The translations under genes and the position numbers were made by a program. Shown piece by piece: positions 1 through 11,987 of a DNA stretch of 64,000 nt (its first letter is position 1; every line of letters starts with the position of its first letter). The notes beneath the pieces were generated by a model that saw nothing but the letters and a program-made list of their open reading frames with translations, was not told where the DNA came from and ran no database searches. Origin of the DNA: Daphnia pulex. Taxonomy: Eukaryota; Arthropoda; Branchiopoda; Diplostraca; Daphniidae. The DNA lies in the NCBI RefSeq assembly GCF_021134715.1, contig NC_060026.1, forward strand, positions 13,569,001 to 13,633,000. The letters are read 5' to 3'.

Positions 1-272
1 TAGAAATTTTAATTAACTTGTGCTTCAATGCTGTTTTTATTAGGCATTGTACACTTTCACCTATAGTACCTAAAGGGCCACAAAAGGCGAAAGGGAAATT
101 GTTCAAAAACCGGTTAGTTTAAAGAAGTGAAAAAAATGACGCCTTTTCATTTTCGTGTTCAAACTGCTATGGGAAAATAATATTCACTAGGGTCTAGCTA
201 TTGATCAAGTGTTGTTCTCATATTTCATCCTTCTATTGTTTTCCCCGATCCATTAAAAAATCGTCAACGAAA
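1..272. other. Upstream region of first ABCH gene
   Basis: AT-rich sequence ahead of the first transporter start codon. An in-frame ATG lies at 201, but it would add 24 residues that have no counterpart of the same kind in the neighbouring paralogue. This stretch is therefore read as 5' UTR or promoter. No clear TATA box was seen. Confidence 0.4.
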
Positions 273-3200
273 ATGACGGAAAATGTCATTGAAGAATCGG
301 CGGATGTGCTCTCCCCTCCTCACCGGATTGCTAACGAAAACAACAACCCCAGTGATTCTTGTGTTTACGGTGTTCTCGTCCGCAACGCGACCAAGACATT
401 CGGATCTGGAAGTAAAAAATGTGCAGTTCTGCAAGGACTGAACTTGTCTGTTAAAAGGGGATCGATGTAAGAAACGCTATTCCGTCCCAATTTTATTTAT
501 AATTCTGGGAAATTGCAATGAAAAGATTCCGTACGGTAGGATAAACTAATAACTAAAACTATGTCAACATTTTTTAAAAATAGATACGGATTGCTAGGAC
601 CCAGCGGCTGTGGAAAGACGACACTGCTAAGTTGCCTCGTCACTTTACGCTCCTTAAACAGTGGGACGATTCAGGTGTTGGGACACGAACCAGGCTCTCC
701 CAAAAGCGGAGTTCCCGGACCGCAGGTTGGCTACATGCCACAAGAATTGGCCCTGTACGGCGACTTCACCATCAAGGAGACACTTACATACTTTGGTCGC
801 CTTTACAAATTGAAAGCGACTTTTATGAAATCGCAATTGAAATTTCTGACCAGTTTACTGGATCTGCCAACGAGTAATCGTTACGTCAAGACGCTGAGTG
901 GCGGACAGCAACGGCGCGTCTCGTTTGCCGTCGCTTTGTTTCACGATCCTGATTTGCTCATCTTGGACGAACCGACAGTTGGCGTTGATCCTTTGCTTAG
1001 GCACAGGTAATTTTGTTCAATTTGCCATTGTTATTCTAAATCATTAAAATTTTCTTATTTGACAATGCGCAGCATTTGGAACCACCTTGTCCGCCAAAGT
1101 GTCGACCATGGCAAAACGGTGATCGTCACGACTCACTACATCGAAGAAGCAAGACAAGCCAACACGGTATGAAAAATTACATTTAAATCTTACCATTACA
1201 CGTAATATAAATGCTGTTGGATTTTTAGATTGGATTGATGCGTTGCGGTCGTTTATTAGTCGAAGATTCGCCCGAAAATCTGTTAAGGAATTATGGACTC
1301 TCAACATTGGAGGATGTTTTCCTTCAACTCAGCAGAAAGGAAAATTCTAAAAATCCAGAAGTCGAATCTGCAGAGATTGAAGCAAATATGGCCAGCATGA
1401 TTCCGGGTTCCAGTGAGTCAGACCCCAACACCGGCGTAGCGCAAACTCTGCCATTTCATGAAATCGCCAGAGTTTCCGTAACCAATTTGGACCGTCAGTG
1501 TGACATAAATGGAATTGCATTCCCATCGACTGGTTGCTCTTCTCCTACAGTAGGAAATCATTCATGATCTTTAATGCACTTAATTTTTAATTTATTTTGT
1601 GACCCCAGAACAGGCAAACAAGCCCTTGTGCACCCATACTACATACTACATCCGGAAGTGCATTATTGGAAGAAAAATGGGAAATATTCAAAAAGGTCCT
1701 GCCATCCCCCTATCGTGTTGGGGTCCTTGTTCGGAAGAATTACTTGGTATCCATTCGTTTTACATTGTGAGTTTCTTTTTTTAGTATTTAAACAGCGAAC
1801 TGTTGATTTAATTAACAATTTAAATATTTGTGATGTTGAAGATTATTTCTTGCGACTTTCTTCGTGCCCGCCATTCAAACGTATATCTTTAACATATGCA
1901 TCGGACAAGACATGACTGCCCTCAAAATGGCCATTGTTAATGAGGAAATCGATGTGAACCAGGGTCATCTATGCAACAATGCGACTGATTGCTCGTATTT
2001 TATGCTCAGTTGTCGCTATCTTCGAAACATCAAGAATAACATCATCCAGGTTGACTCATTTCTTTTGAGATTTATTGTCGATTGCATGGCGGAAATGTTT
2101 TTTGTTTTTTAATGCATAAGGTTCCCTATGACAATTTATCGGATGCTCTGGAAGCTGGAAGGAATGGCCAAGTTTGGGGCGTCATTCACTTTGGTCAAAA
2201 TTTCACCGAAGAATTTGAGATGCGGGAGGATTCGACAAGTAAAGAAAACATGATCGGGAGGCAAATTAACATCACCATGGATTCTTCCAGTGAGTAGAAA
2301 GAATATAAAAATTTTATTTCTCAATTATTCAACATGATAGTTTGCCTTTTTTTTACTAAGATCAACAGATTGATGCGTTTGTTAAAAAATGGCTTGGGGA
2401 AGCTTATGGTGATTTCCTCAGGGAATTTATGGATGTGTGCGGATACAATCCAGAAGCCAGTTCATTGCCTGTTGAGGTAACCCTTTTCTTTTAGAATGAT
2501 CCAATAAATTGTGGTTGATTTGATTTTATTGTTTTTTTTTTTTTTTTAGTTTGTCGATCCAGTCTACGGTCAGAAAGACACAAAATTCACTGAATTTATG
2601 GCTCCTGGTCTTATTCTATCGTAAAATTTATTCACACGAGTTCCAATAATTTTCTACATTGTAAACTATCAATGTTTCAATTCAACTTGTTTATTGATAC
2701 AGGACTGTCTTCAGCTCGGCTCTTATTTTAGGATCCGATTCGTTTGTTCGTGAAAGAATGCTCGGTCTTGTTGAACGCAGTTTAGTCGCTGGTACCGTCA
2801 AATTAGAAACTTGAATTTGCTTTTCATTTTAAAATTATATCAATTTCCAGGCGTGAAGATGAATGAAATTTTTATCAGTTATTTAGTCAAGGAATCCATC
2901 ACGATGATTATTCAGTCATTATTACTTTACGTGGTCCTTCTGTTGCTTTGTGACATTCCTTGTCGGGGCAGCGTATCCTTGGCGATATTCATTACGTTTC
3001 TCGAAGGATTTTCCGGAATGTGTTTTGGTAATGAATTGAGGATTCTTTGCTCTTCGATTAATTTTTTTCAATTTGTTAAAATTTTTTGGAAATATTTCAG
3101 GTATGATGATAGCCTCAATTTGCGATACCACAAGTGGCGTTCTTTACGTTGCGCAATCCTATTTTCTCCCGAAATTATTTTTGAGCGGACAGTTATGGCC

Positions 3201-3408
3201 CATCGATGCGATGCCGGTGTTTCTCCAATATGTCGCTTACTCACTTCCAACGACTTATGCAACGGTATCATTGGGAAATGTTTTATCAAGAGGGTGGGGT
3301 CTAGAACGGCCTGAAGTTTACTTTGGAATTTTATCCACCGTTGCGTGGATTTTCGGTTTTTTGATTGTTGCCTCCGTTGTTTTACGGTTGCGCAAACATT
3401 CAAGTTAA
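273..3408 (+). CDS. ABCH-type half ABC transporter, tandem copy 1
   Basis: Probable exons: 273-466, 584-1006, 1073-1166, 1229-1549, 1609-1766, 1842-2049, 2121-2289, 2361-2476, 2550-2620, 2703-2791, 2851-3027 and 3101-3408, all in compatible phase, giving 775 aa. The nucleotide-binding domain comes first: Walker A GPSGCGKT (about 70-77), Q-loop in GYMPQE, signature LSGGQQ (169-174), Walker B LLILDE (189-194) and switch His in VTTHY (H227). A C-terminal half with several hydrophobic segments follows. This NBD-TMD order and the [11 protein letters not shown] block fit the arthropod ABCH subfamily, often labelled ABCG20/23-like; substrates are poorly known. The start at 273 matches the paralogue. 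The linker uses an extra 59-nt intron (1550-1608) absent from copy 2; without it the frame looks broken. Confidence 0.85.
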
Positions 3409-4861
3409 AAACATGCTATTGCAGTCAGTTTGGGTATTTATTCCTTCAGGCACAATCACTTATTTGACACCGCTTTATTGCTGTTATTTATAATACTGCT
3501 GTATGCAATTAATCTAACCCACACTGTGAACATAGATAACGTTCACTTGTCAGATAGAGCGCAGTTTATACTTACCATTTACTTGTGGGATGTCGATAGT
3601 TGGTTAAAAATAAGTAATTAAGTACCCTTTTTTAAAATGAATAGATTTTTCTCTGTAACTAAATTTCAGAAGTGCCAAAATGATTTTAGCAGACCAAATA
3701 ATTCATGTGTAATGTCTAAAGGTGTTGTGGAACACTTTTCTTACAAATCTATCATATTGACCTGAACCAAACAACTTTTCTTTTTTCATTAAGTATTCAA
3801 AAAATAGTACAAGGTAAAACCAGTTCTTGAACCAGCAATCCTTGAAAAAACGAGACATCTCCTACCACCAGTCTTATTCCAATTTTTTAATTGTTAACTT
3901 ACAAGATTTTACCGCTAATTAGTGAAATTGAACATCATATTAAATCATTGAGAAAGCGTGAAAAGAAGAAGGTAAGTATTTAGGGAATAATACCAATATG
4001 CGTGATGTTCGGTGATGATGTAATTATAACCTGTTTGAACGTCCCTTCTATTACACTTGGGGGTGGTTGACGGTGATTGGCCACAAGGACAGCTTCGTGG
4101 TAGGGAAGAGAAAACGGTCGCTGGAAAAGGGAGACCTTTAAAATAGAACCAAATACGGCGTTCAATCAATTATCTACCAATTTTGCCCAGGGAGTTGGCA
4201 AGAATTTTTCGGATTTAAAATGGCGCAAAAAAAATCACGTTTGTTTCTTTTCTTTTTTACTTGGATCGGATCAATTTCTTTCATTCCTGATTTTTCGTGA
4301 TTTTAGAAAATTTAATATATAAAGATGAAGATTTGAAGAGCTTTGTTCATTTAGTTCTAAATAATAAGAAAAATTGGAACTCAAATTTTCTTAGTCTGAT
4401 TATTTACCCTTTTATTATAATTTGCCAAATTTCTGCGTCCATAATCATAATCTTAAAAATTCCTATTCACCTGTTAATAATTAGCATTGATAAATGATAA
4501 TTTATCAAGGATTCTGATTTGATCCGACATCATTTCCGCCATTTCGTCGTCTGCTCTTCTTCAAGTTGACGTTACCGGTTATCCGTTTCGAAAATGAATC
4601 AACTAAGCTAGGTGAGGTAAAATGTTTTGCGAACCCATCCTTATGCAAGGATTATTGTAATGTAGGTGAGGGTACGCAAAATTTTTGTTTAGTTGAGTCG
4701 TCATTCGTCAAGTCAGTGTGCAAGAATGATTCTATCTAGACAGTTCTCTCTTCTTCGTTATTCAGTCTACGTATTTTAACGATATCGTTGAGTGCTTCAC
4801 TTTTTGTGGATTTCATTTGTTTCAATGTAATAAGAATGATTTTGTCACGTTGTTAAGTGCC

Positions 4862-5127
4862 ATGGATTTCCATCACAGCATTTGGAGTCGTCTTAATGTC
4901 AAATCCACGTGTCGACTGTGGAAAAATGGTGGTCTACATCCACGAAGAAAGGAGTCCAATAAGATATGATTTTACTATTTGATTAATCATATTGGTGTTG
5001 CTCAATTAATTAACAATTTTGTTTCTTTCTTATTAGGATGTTTGTTCGGGGCTTAATTCAATTATTGACATATTTGTCACTGAAAATGAATGCCAGGACT
5101 CTTCGACTGCAGCTCAACACACGGCTG
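4862..5127 (+). other. Possible degenerate exon pair, unidentified
   Basis: A short ATG-initiated frame (4862 to about 4970) contains a CRL motif, and it is followed by a segment with good splice signals (acceptor ending 5036, GTAAGT donor at 5128). One frame of that second segment reads NSIIDIF, vaguely like a zinc-finger-associated (ZAD) domain, but the second Cys of the expected CRLC motif is replaced by Trp and no GT donor closes the first segment. It could be a gene relic, an untranslated transcript or chance. Confidence 0.15.
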
Positions 5128-5277
5128 GTAAGTGCGTCGTAATGAAAAGTCTAAATGCGGTTTTGTAGAATTGTAGAGGCGACTGAAATCGTTTTTATTC
5201 ACGATATCTTGACTATGATTTTCTTATGGTACCGTTTTTGATCTTCCACGTGCCTTTCCTAAAAGCGTAGAAATAAA

Positions 5278-5300
5278 GTCCTTGGCGCTACGCCAAGGAC
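5278..5300. repeat. Perfect 10-bp hairpin, 3-nt loop
   Basis: GTCCTTGGCG at 5278-5287 and CGCCAAGGAC at 5291-5300 are exact reverse complements around a CTA loop. The stem is GC-rich in an AT-rich spacer. No flanking T-run or tRNA-like structure was seen, so no function is assigned. Confidence 0.8.
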
Positions 5301-7029
5301 AGCTGATCCAAGGTTTTTTGGGAAATTAGGGTCTACGATGGAATTTCAGGGTTTTGTTCATCGTTTGTTGCTTATTAACTCGCCTACTCAATAGCCCCGC
5401 GAGGGTTTTAATTGAAGTCTAGACTTGCGCCAAATTGCTTTAAGATTGGTTCTCGGAAGAAATGTGCAAAAACTGTTGTTCGTGATTCGTGCAGGGGAAT
5501 GTAATAATGAAGGCGCTTTGGGGGAAATCCGGGATGAGTCATTTTCCCCACATCCTGTTTGAGACTACACTCAAGTCGTATTAGAAAATTAACATTTCAT
5601 TTAGAAAGTGAGATAACAAAATTTGGTAGTGGCATTGAAGAAATCTCTTGATACAAGAATTCAAATTGCGGCAATAACTAAAAATCCAACACCTTGCGCA
5701 ATGTGGAATTCAGCTATCAACAACCTGCTCGTTTGCCTCTTATATTATTTTCACATTGCAATGCAGTGAAAGCAAATATGCAAAAATCTCTCTGAAACGT
5801 CCCAGAGCTGAATATAAGAATGCGACAGGCAGAGAAATTTACAAGTTATGTAATGAAATCGTGAATCATTATAACGCGTCACAAATCTTTAAGTGGGTAT
5901 ATAATATTGCCTGGGGTTTCTCGAAATCACGTGTCTGGTTTAACTGTGTACGTTTTCGTGATTACAATCAGGGCATGGTTCCAATCATTTTTTTTTTTTT
6001 CATTTTTTTTTTCTAATTATTTATTCTGGAAAGGTGACAATATTCAAATGATGTTTTTTTTGTTGTTTTTCAGGTGAATAATAGCTCAACAATTATCTTC
6101 CACTCAGCCCTGGTAAAACGCCGATTGTACCAGCAAGATATTGAACAGATATTCTAAATAGAAAGTAAGATAAGTACATACAAAACAAGTTTTTTTTGTT
6201 TGCTATATACTCGTTTCATGTGTCATATGCTATGCCGACATTGGTCACAATGACAACCCCCAAAAGAGTGTTTGATTTGTGACTAACTGGGGAGCCTTCA
6301 CTTTCACTTGTCTGAACCAAATCATCTGGATTGAACTAGACCAAATAATTTGTTTGATAAACCGGGCGACATTAATTGCAGTTTCTTCAATTCAGAAATA
6401 GATCACACACTACATCAGAGATCCGGCTCTTTTGATTTTAAATGTGAAATGTTGGAAAACCGGCTTTTTTTTTCAAAAAAAAGCTAGAAAATTATCCGCT
6501 TTTGTCTGTCGATTTCAAACAGAAATTTGTAAGAAACTGCGTGAAAGAATTTGCAGTCTGTTAAGTGTTACCTTCTTGAAGATGAGCTAAGAGATAACGT
6601 GAATTTGTTACTACTTTTTCTGCAATTTTTCGTGGGGAATTTTCGGGCATTCAAACGGAAATCAAAGTTAATTATTTTCTTTCCCCTTTGTTGTCTGAAA
6701 ATGCTGTAAATCTTGTTTGAGTGACCATCGCCATTTCACATATGGCTGCTTTTTGTAAATGATTTTCTAACCAGGACTAGTGGACTGAAAGGGAAAGGAA
6801 CTTGATAAACCTGTTTACCCCAAGGAAAAAAAAAGCTTTGGTTCAGCTTCATTCATAATTAGTTGGCCCCTATCTCGAGAAACGTAGTCAATTGCAGCCG
6901 AGCTGCCACAGCCGAATCTCGCTTGTTGCATCTCGCATGTTTTAATCGTGTCGTATTCTCGTTTCATTAATTTTCTGATTGTGTTATCTGTTGAATAATT
7001 TGCATCACAGGAATACAATTCTCAGAAAC

Positions 7030-10001
7030 ATGACGGAAGAGATTATCGAAGAAATGGCGGATGTGTTCGCTTCGTCACACCGGATTAATAATGAAAACGA
7101 CAACCCAAGTGATTCTGGTGTCAACAGTGTTATAATCCGCAATGCGACCAAGACCTTCGGATCTGGACGTAACAAATGCGCAGTTCTTCAAGGATTAAAC
7201 ATGACCGTTAAAAAAGGATCAATGTATGGAACAATTATTTTTTATCTTTTTATTTTCAGTGGCATTTCATTTAGTTTTGTTCGGGAAAATTGTGAAAACA
7301 AAAGATTTGGCCAAAGATTCCGTCGAATTTTCTAATTTGAAAAGCAATCAAATTTAACTGTTATAGATACGGATTGCTGGGAGCCAGTGGCTGTGGCAAG
7401 ACTACCATTTTAAGTTGTCTCGTCGCTTTGCGTACCTTAAACAGTGGAGAAATTCAAGTATTAGGACACGAACCGGGATCGCCTAAAAGCGGAATTCCCG
7501 GACCGCAGGTTGGCTACATGCCACAAGAATTGGCACTGTACGGCGACTTCACCATCAAGGAGACACTGACATACTTTGGCCGCCTTTACAAATTGAAAGC
7601 GACTTTTGTGAAATCGCAATTGAAGTTTCTGTCCAAGTTATTGGATCTACCCTCGTGTGATCGTTACGTCAAGACGCTGAGTGGCGGACAGCAACGACGC
7701 GTCTCGTTCGCCGTCGCTTTGTTTCACGAACCTGATTTGCTCATCTTGGACGAACCGACAGTTGGCGTTGATCCTTTGCTTAGGCACAGGTAATTTTGTT
7801 CAATTTCCCATCGCTATTCTCATTCATTCAAATTTTCTTATTTGACAATGCGCAGCATTTGGAATCATCTTGTCCGCCAAAGTGTTGACCATGGCAAAAC
7901 GGTGATCGTCACGACTCACTACATCGAAGAAGCAAGACAAGCTAACACGGTATGAGAGTTGTTAAAAGATTGTGAATCTAATCATCAATTGTTATTCTGT
8001 GTTTTAAGATTGGAATGATGCGGGGCGGTCGTGTTCTAGTCGAAGATTCGCCGGAAAATTTGATAAGGGATTACGGACTCCCTTCGTTGGAGGATGTATT
8101 CCTACAGGTTAGCTTGAAGGACGGTAGTAGAAGTTCAGACAAACAATTGGCTGAAGATGTAACGAGTTCCAATGAAGCGGCTCCCGTCGAAACTCAAATT
8201 GAGCCTCAGCCTTCAGAAAGTAGCGCGGAAGCTTCTAATAAAATCGGAAAACGAACGCCGAATGAAAAAGGCGACAAAATCAAAAGTGTTGCCAGAAAAC
8301 GTAAAAGTTTTAATTTGAAATCTTCACTGCCGACACCTCATTTCATTGGTGTACTTTTAAGGAAAAATGCCCTGGTGATGATTCGGAATTTTGGGTATAT
8401 AGAATTTGCATAAAATTAACCAGTTCACTAAAAATATTAACCGAATTATTTTTGGGACTTAAGGATACTTTTAGTATCATTTTTCTTGCCTGCTATCCAA
8501 ACGGCCCTGTTTAATGTTACACTCGGCGGAGAGCCCACTTACCTCAAGATGGCCATCGTCAATGATGAACTGAATCTGAGCCAGGGACGCGTTTGCATCA
8601 ATAACACGATGGATTGCGCGTATTCCATGCTCAGCTGTCGCTACCTTCAGTACATCAATGACAATATTATTCAGGTAGACTTTTCTGTAAAAAATTTAAG
8701 CTAAATAAAATTACGATACTTTCGGCAATGTTCAGATTCCGTACGATAATGTATCGGAAGCTTTAGAAGCCGGAAGAAATGGTGAAGTTTGGGGTGTCAT
8801 CCATTTCGGACAGAATTTTACAGAGGAGTATGAAATTCGACAGTCTCTTGGCGATTCGGCAAAATTGGATAATATCTTACGCAGTCGAATTAGCATCAAC
8901 ATCGATTCTTCTAGTGAGTTAATTTTTTTAAAAATGATAAGGAAATATTTTCTTACGTGGTTTTTCAGATCAACAAATCGATGCGTTTTTAAACAAGTGG
9001 CTTGTAGAAGCTTTTCGGGATTTTTCCCGAGGTTTATTGATAGCTTGTGGGCATGAGCCAGAGGCGGGCTACATGCCTATCGAGGTAGAAACAAATTTGA
9101 TTATTAATTCATAACATCTCGTACAATTCAATTAATTGTCGTCTATTTCTTATTTTAGTTTACAGATCCAGTTTACGGCAGAAAAGATACCCAGTATACT
9201 GAGGCCATGTCCTCCGGCCTTATTATAGCGTGAGTCTGTTCACTGAATTTCGCACATAATTTTCTTTAAACTAATTCTATCCTTTTAGAATTATCTACTC
9301 ATCGTCGCTTGTTTTTATTACCGGTGTATTTGTCGGTGAAAGACAACAAGGTCTCGTTGATCGTAGCTTAGTGGCTGGTGCGTACGTCGATATTGAAAGC
9401 AATTCATCACCGTTGTAATTCATTAATGGGTCATTCTATCCACAGGCGTGAAAATTGTCGACATTTTTGTTGGTCACGTTGGATTTCAGTTTTGCATCAC
9501 GGTTTGCCAAACGTCGGCAGTTTTTGTGGTCATGTTTCTGATGTTCAAAGTACCTTGCCACGGTAGTGTGGCCCTGGCGTTACTCATTACCCTCCTCCAA
9601 GGATTCATTGGAATATGCTTTGGTATACAACGAAAAAGTTGATTCTTTTAAAAAATTTAAATGATTGTATACATTTTGTCTAAATCTCAATAGGTATGTT
9701 TACCGCTGCCATCTGCGATAACACTAACGGAGCACTTTACCTGACGCAAGCCAATTTTCTCCCGATTTTACTGATGGGAGGCATTTGTTGGCCGGTAGAA
9801 GGGATGCCTCCGGCATTACAAAAGGTTGCCCGTTTCCTACCGGTCACGTATGGCATCGAGTGTTTGAGAAGTATTCTTTCCCGCGGTTGGGGAATTGAAA
9901 TGCCTGATGTCTACATGGGATTTTTAGTAAGCTTTGCATGGATATTTGGATTGACGATATTGACGTTGACAGTTATTCGCTACCGCAAATTTTCGAGCTA
10001 A
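7030..10001 (+). CDS. ABCH-type half ABC transporter, tandem copy 2
   Basis: Probable exons: 7030-7223, 7367-7789, 7856-7949, 8009-8394, 8464-8674, 8736-8913, 8969-9084, 9159-9229, 9289-9377, 9446-9622 and 9694-10001, all phase-consistent, giving 748 aa. It has Walker A GASGCGKT, signature LSGGQQ, Walker B LLILDE, an H-loop in VTTHYIEE and C-terminal hydrophobic helices, as in copy 1. Most exon lengths match copy 1 (194, 423, 94, 116, 71, 89, 177 and 308 nt), so this is a recent tandem duplicate. The NBD-TMD linker (about residues 255-340) is lysine-rich, diverges strongly and lacks the extra copy-1 intron. Exons 2-3 and the intron between them are far more alike than the rest. The role is inferred as membrane export of an unknown, probably lipid-like, substrate. 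Confidence 0.87.
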
Positions 10002-10162
10002 AACAGCCGGTCCATCTATAAGTGAATCAAATTTCCAATTCGTAAGTTATTCGTATTAACAAGTATGCCACGGTTCATTTAACCTATTCTGAATTAACAA
10101 ATAGCTGTCAATTTTTTGTCTAACTCTACCAAACAATATTAATTTTGCCTGATACCAATGGC

Positions 10163-10168
10163 AATAAA
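10163..10168 (+). terminator. Poly(A) signal AATAAA, ABCH copy 2
   Basis: AATAAA lies about 160 nt past the stop codon of the second transporter. It is the first canonical hexamer downstream, so it is the likely 3' end signal. Confidence 0.55.
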
Positions 10169-10288
10169 GTTATCAAATTGTTTTGTAATTTAAACAGAAT
10201 CATCTATTCGCGTCATTTCCTTAAATGCGTTACACAATTTTATCTTAACTTTCGAAGTGTTGCAAAACAGAATTGAAAACTCAAAACG

Positions 10289-10294
10289 TTTATT
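10289..10294 (-). terminator. Poly(A) signal AATAAA, METTL14
   Basis: The plus strand reads TTTATT about 42 nt beyond the METTL14 stop on the minus strand. The convergent transporter signal lies about 120 bp away, so the two 3' ends nearly abut. Confidence 0.5.
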
Positions 10295-10335
10295 TGCAAT
10301 TTAATGCCTTAGAAATTAATTAAGTAATGCTTATT

Positions 10336-11987
10336 TCATCTTCCCCTGCCACGCGCTGCGCCCCGAGTAAAACCTCCGCGTCCACCTCCTGCCCCTTTGC
10401 TGCCTTTGGGTGGAGGAGATTTAGGGCGAAGAGCTTCAATCCTTTCTGTGCATCCGGTAGTCGTACAGTTACTATTAAAGTAGCCAGCGTATGTTTCTGC
10501 GTTGTAGTTGCTGTTTGTTAACGCTGGACCAACCGTCAACCAACCCGGTCGAATAGTACTGTCTCGCCCGAATAAGTGGAGCCTTAAAAATTAATTATTA
10601 ATTAAAATTCTAATGAAGTGACCGTAAAAATAAATTCCTAACCTCCTTTTGCCAAGACAAAAATGTTCAATGATGTTGAAAATTTCGGACGGTTTCTCCA
10701 GAGATCCATACTCGGGTTCTTCCGTAATTATCAAATCGATATCGACATTGGCATGGATGAAATCTCCGTCCGTGGAACGCCTAACTGTTCCTTTGATTCC
10801 CATCAGACAATGCTCCTACTCAAAATCAGTACATCAGTAAAAGCATTTGGTTAGACGAAATTGAAATGGTCTTACTTTGGTTCGCTGGAAAACGGCTTTC
10901 TGCTCGAGGTTTTTCGAATGACCCGGAGCGTCTGCATTGGTTTTTATCCAGCAAATGTCTTCGCATCGCCGGAATCCCCATCGGCGCAAGCACACACGCC
11001 CCAAGTCTAGTCCATCACTGGAACCACACCACAAAAATATGAAACTCCTAGGAGCAGCAACTTCACCTATGTCGAGTTCCATAATCTAAGCGGAAAAAGA
11101 ACCATTAATTCACAATCATTCATTATATTGTGGTTCAATATATATTTACCTGATCCCATGACAAAAAATCGACGTTGGTCACACCCAAAGAACGCTGGTA
11201 TTCTTCCAAAGGAGGTTCAATGAGGATCACGTCAAATTTACAACCAATGTCTTTGAGATTAAACGTTTTTAAATCGGATTTCAGATACATGGGAGGCGAA
11301 GCTGTCTGGGCGATTAATTCATCTTTCAACCGAATAAGTTCCTTGAGCTTGGGATATTCTTCAAACCTATAAAAATGGTTAATTTAGTAGGTAATTGCTT
11401 TAGGGAAGATTTGCCCAATCATTTACCTATCAGCCAAGCCAACATCTCTTATAAAGTTTTGGGGTCTCTGTCCAGTATCAACAAAATGTTGGCAGTAATC
11501 ATTGTGAGGGTTGGAAGACTGTGTTCCTTTTAGAAAGGTTGACGAATCAGTGTAAAGCAGTTTTGTCTCTTCGTCTTGTTGACTTCCGTCGGCATTAGCA
11601 TTCTTTTTTATGTATTTCTCTGAAGGTCTAAGTAATTCCATTCCTGGTTCTGCTTTGGAACTATCTGTGCCACTTCCCAATGCCTCTTTCAATTTCTCCA
11701 CTGACTGCATTCCCAACTGGTTAAAAAAACGTAAGCTAAGATTGAAAATGTGAATTTTTAAACTAAAGCACAATAAATACTCACGGTCTGTACGAGACAT
11801 TGTTTCCGTTTTCTGGACAATTCTCTTCTCTGTTTTAGAAGGTCCACTTTATCCATATTAAGAGAGTTTTCTTCTTCTGTGACAGTTGTCTCTGCTAAAG
11901 GGAGAAGGCAGTGATACAGATTGTATTGATTCAGCCACTTAAATTGATTTCACCTTGTACACTGGAATTATCCACATAATTTGCCAT
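10336..11987 (-). CDS. METTL14: METTL14, RNA-binding subunit of m6A methyltransferase
   Basis: Seven exons on the minus strand (11987-11954, 11894-11785, 11716-11427, 11366-11150, 11085-10876, 10815-10643, 10582-10336) give 426 aa (human about 456). The protein is the non-catalytic partner of METTL3 in the nuclear complex that methylates adenosine in mRNA. Family blocks are very well kept: [28 protein letters not shown], the degenerate catalytic motif EPPL (195-198), [10 protein letters not shown] and [18 protein letters not shown]. The EPPL in place of DPPW is what makes METTL14 inactive and distinguishes it from METTL3. The C-terminal RGG-type RNA-binding tail is present but short. The N-terminus starts MANYVDNSS with a basic coiled stretch after it. 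It is divergent from TOP2. Confidence 0.96.

Larger units (their letters stand above)
3409..7029. other. Spacer between the two ABCH genes
   Basis: About 3.6 kb with no confident gene. It holds AT-rich sequence, a possible exon fragment near 4862-5127, a perfect short hairpin at 5278-5300, homopolymer T runs near 5990-6015, and one open segment at 6074-6156 behind a good acceptor. The 5' UTR and promoter of the second transporter must lie in its right part. Confidence 0.5.

Noticed and set aside
1229..1915. ABCH copy 1 first looked frameshifted (pseudogene) between 1550 and 1610.
   Set aside because: A 59-nt GT-AG intron restores the frame, and every downstream exon keeps phase through to a normal C-terminus.
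11150..11366. Possible 2-nt frameshift in METTL14 exon 4.
   Set aside because: Rechecking the base order showed a continuous frame through [14 protein letters not shown]; the apparent shift was a reading slip.
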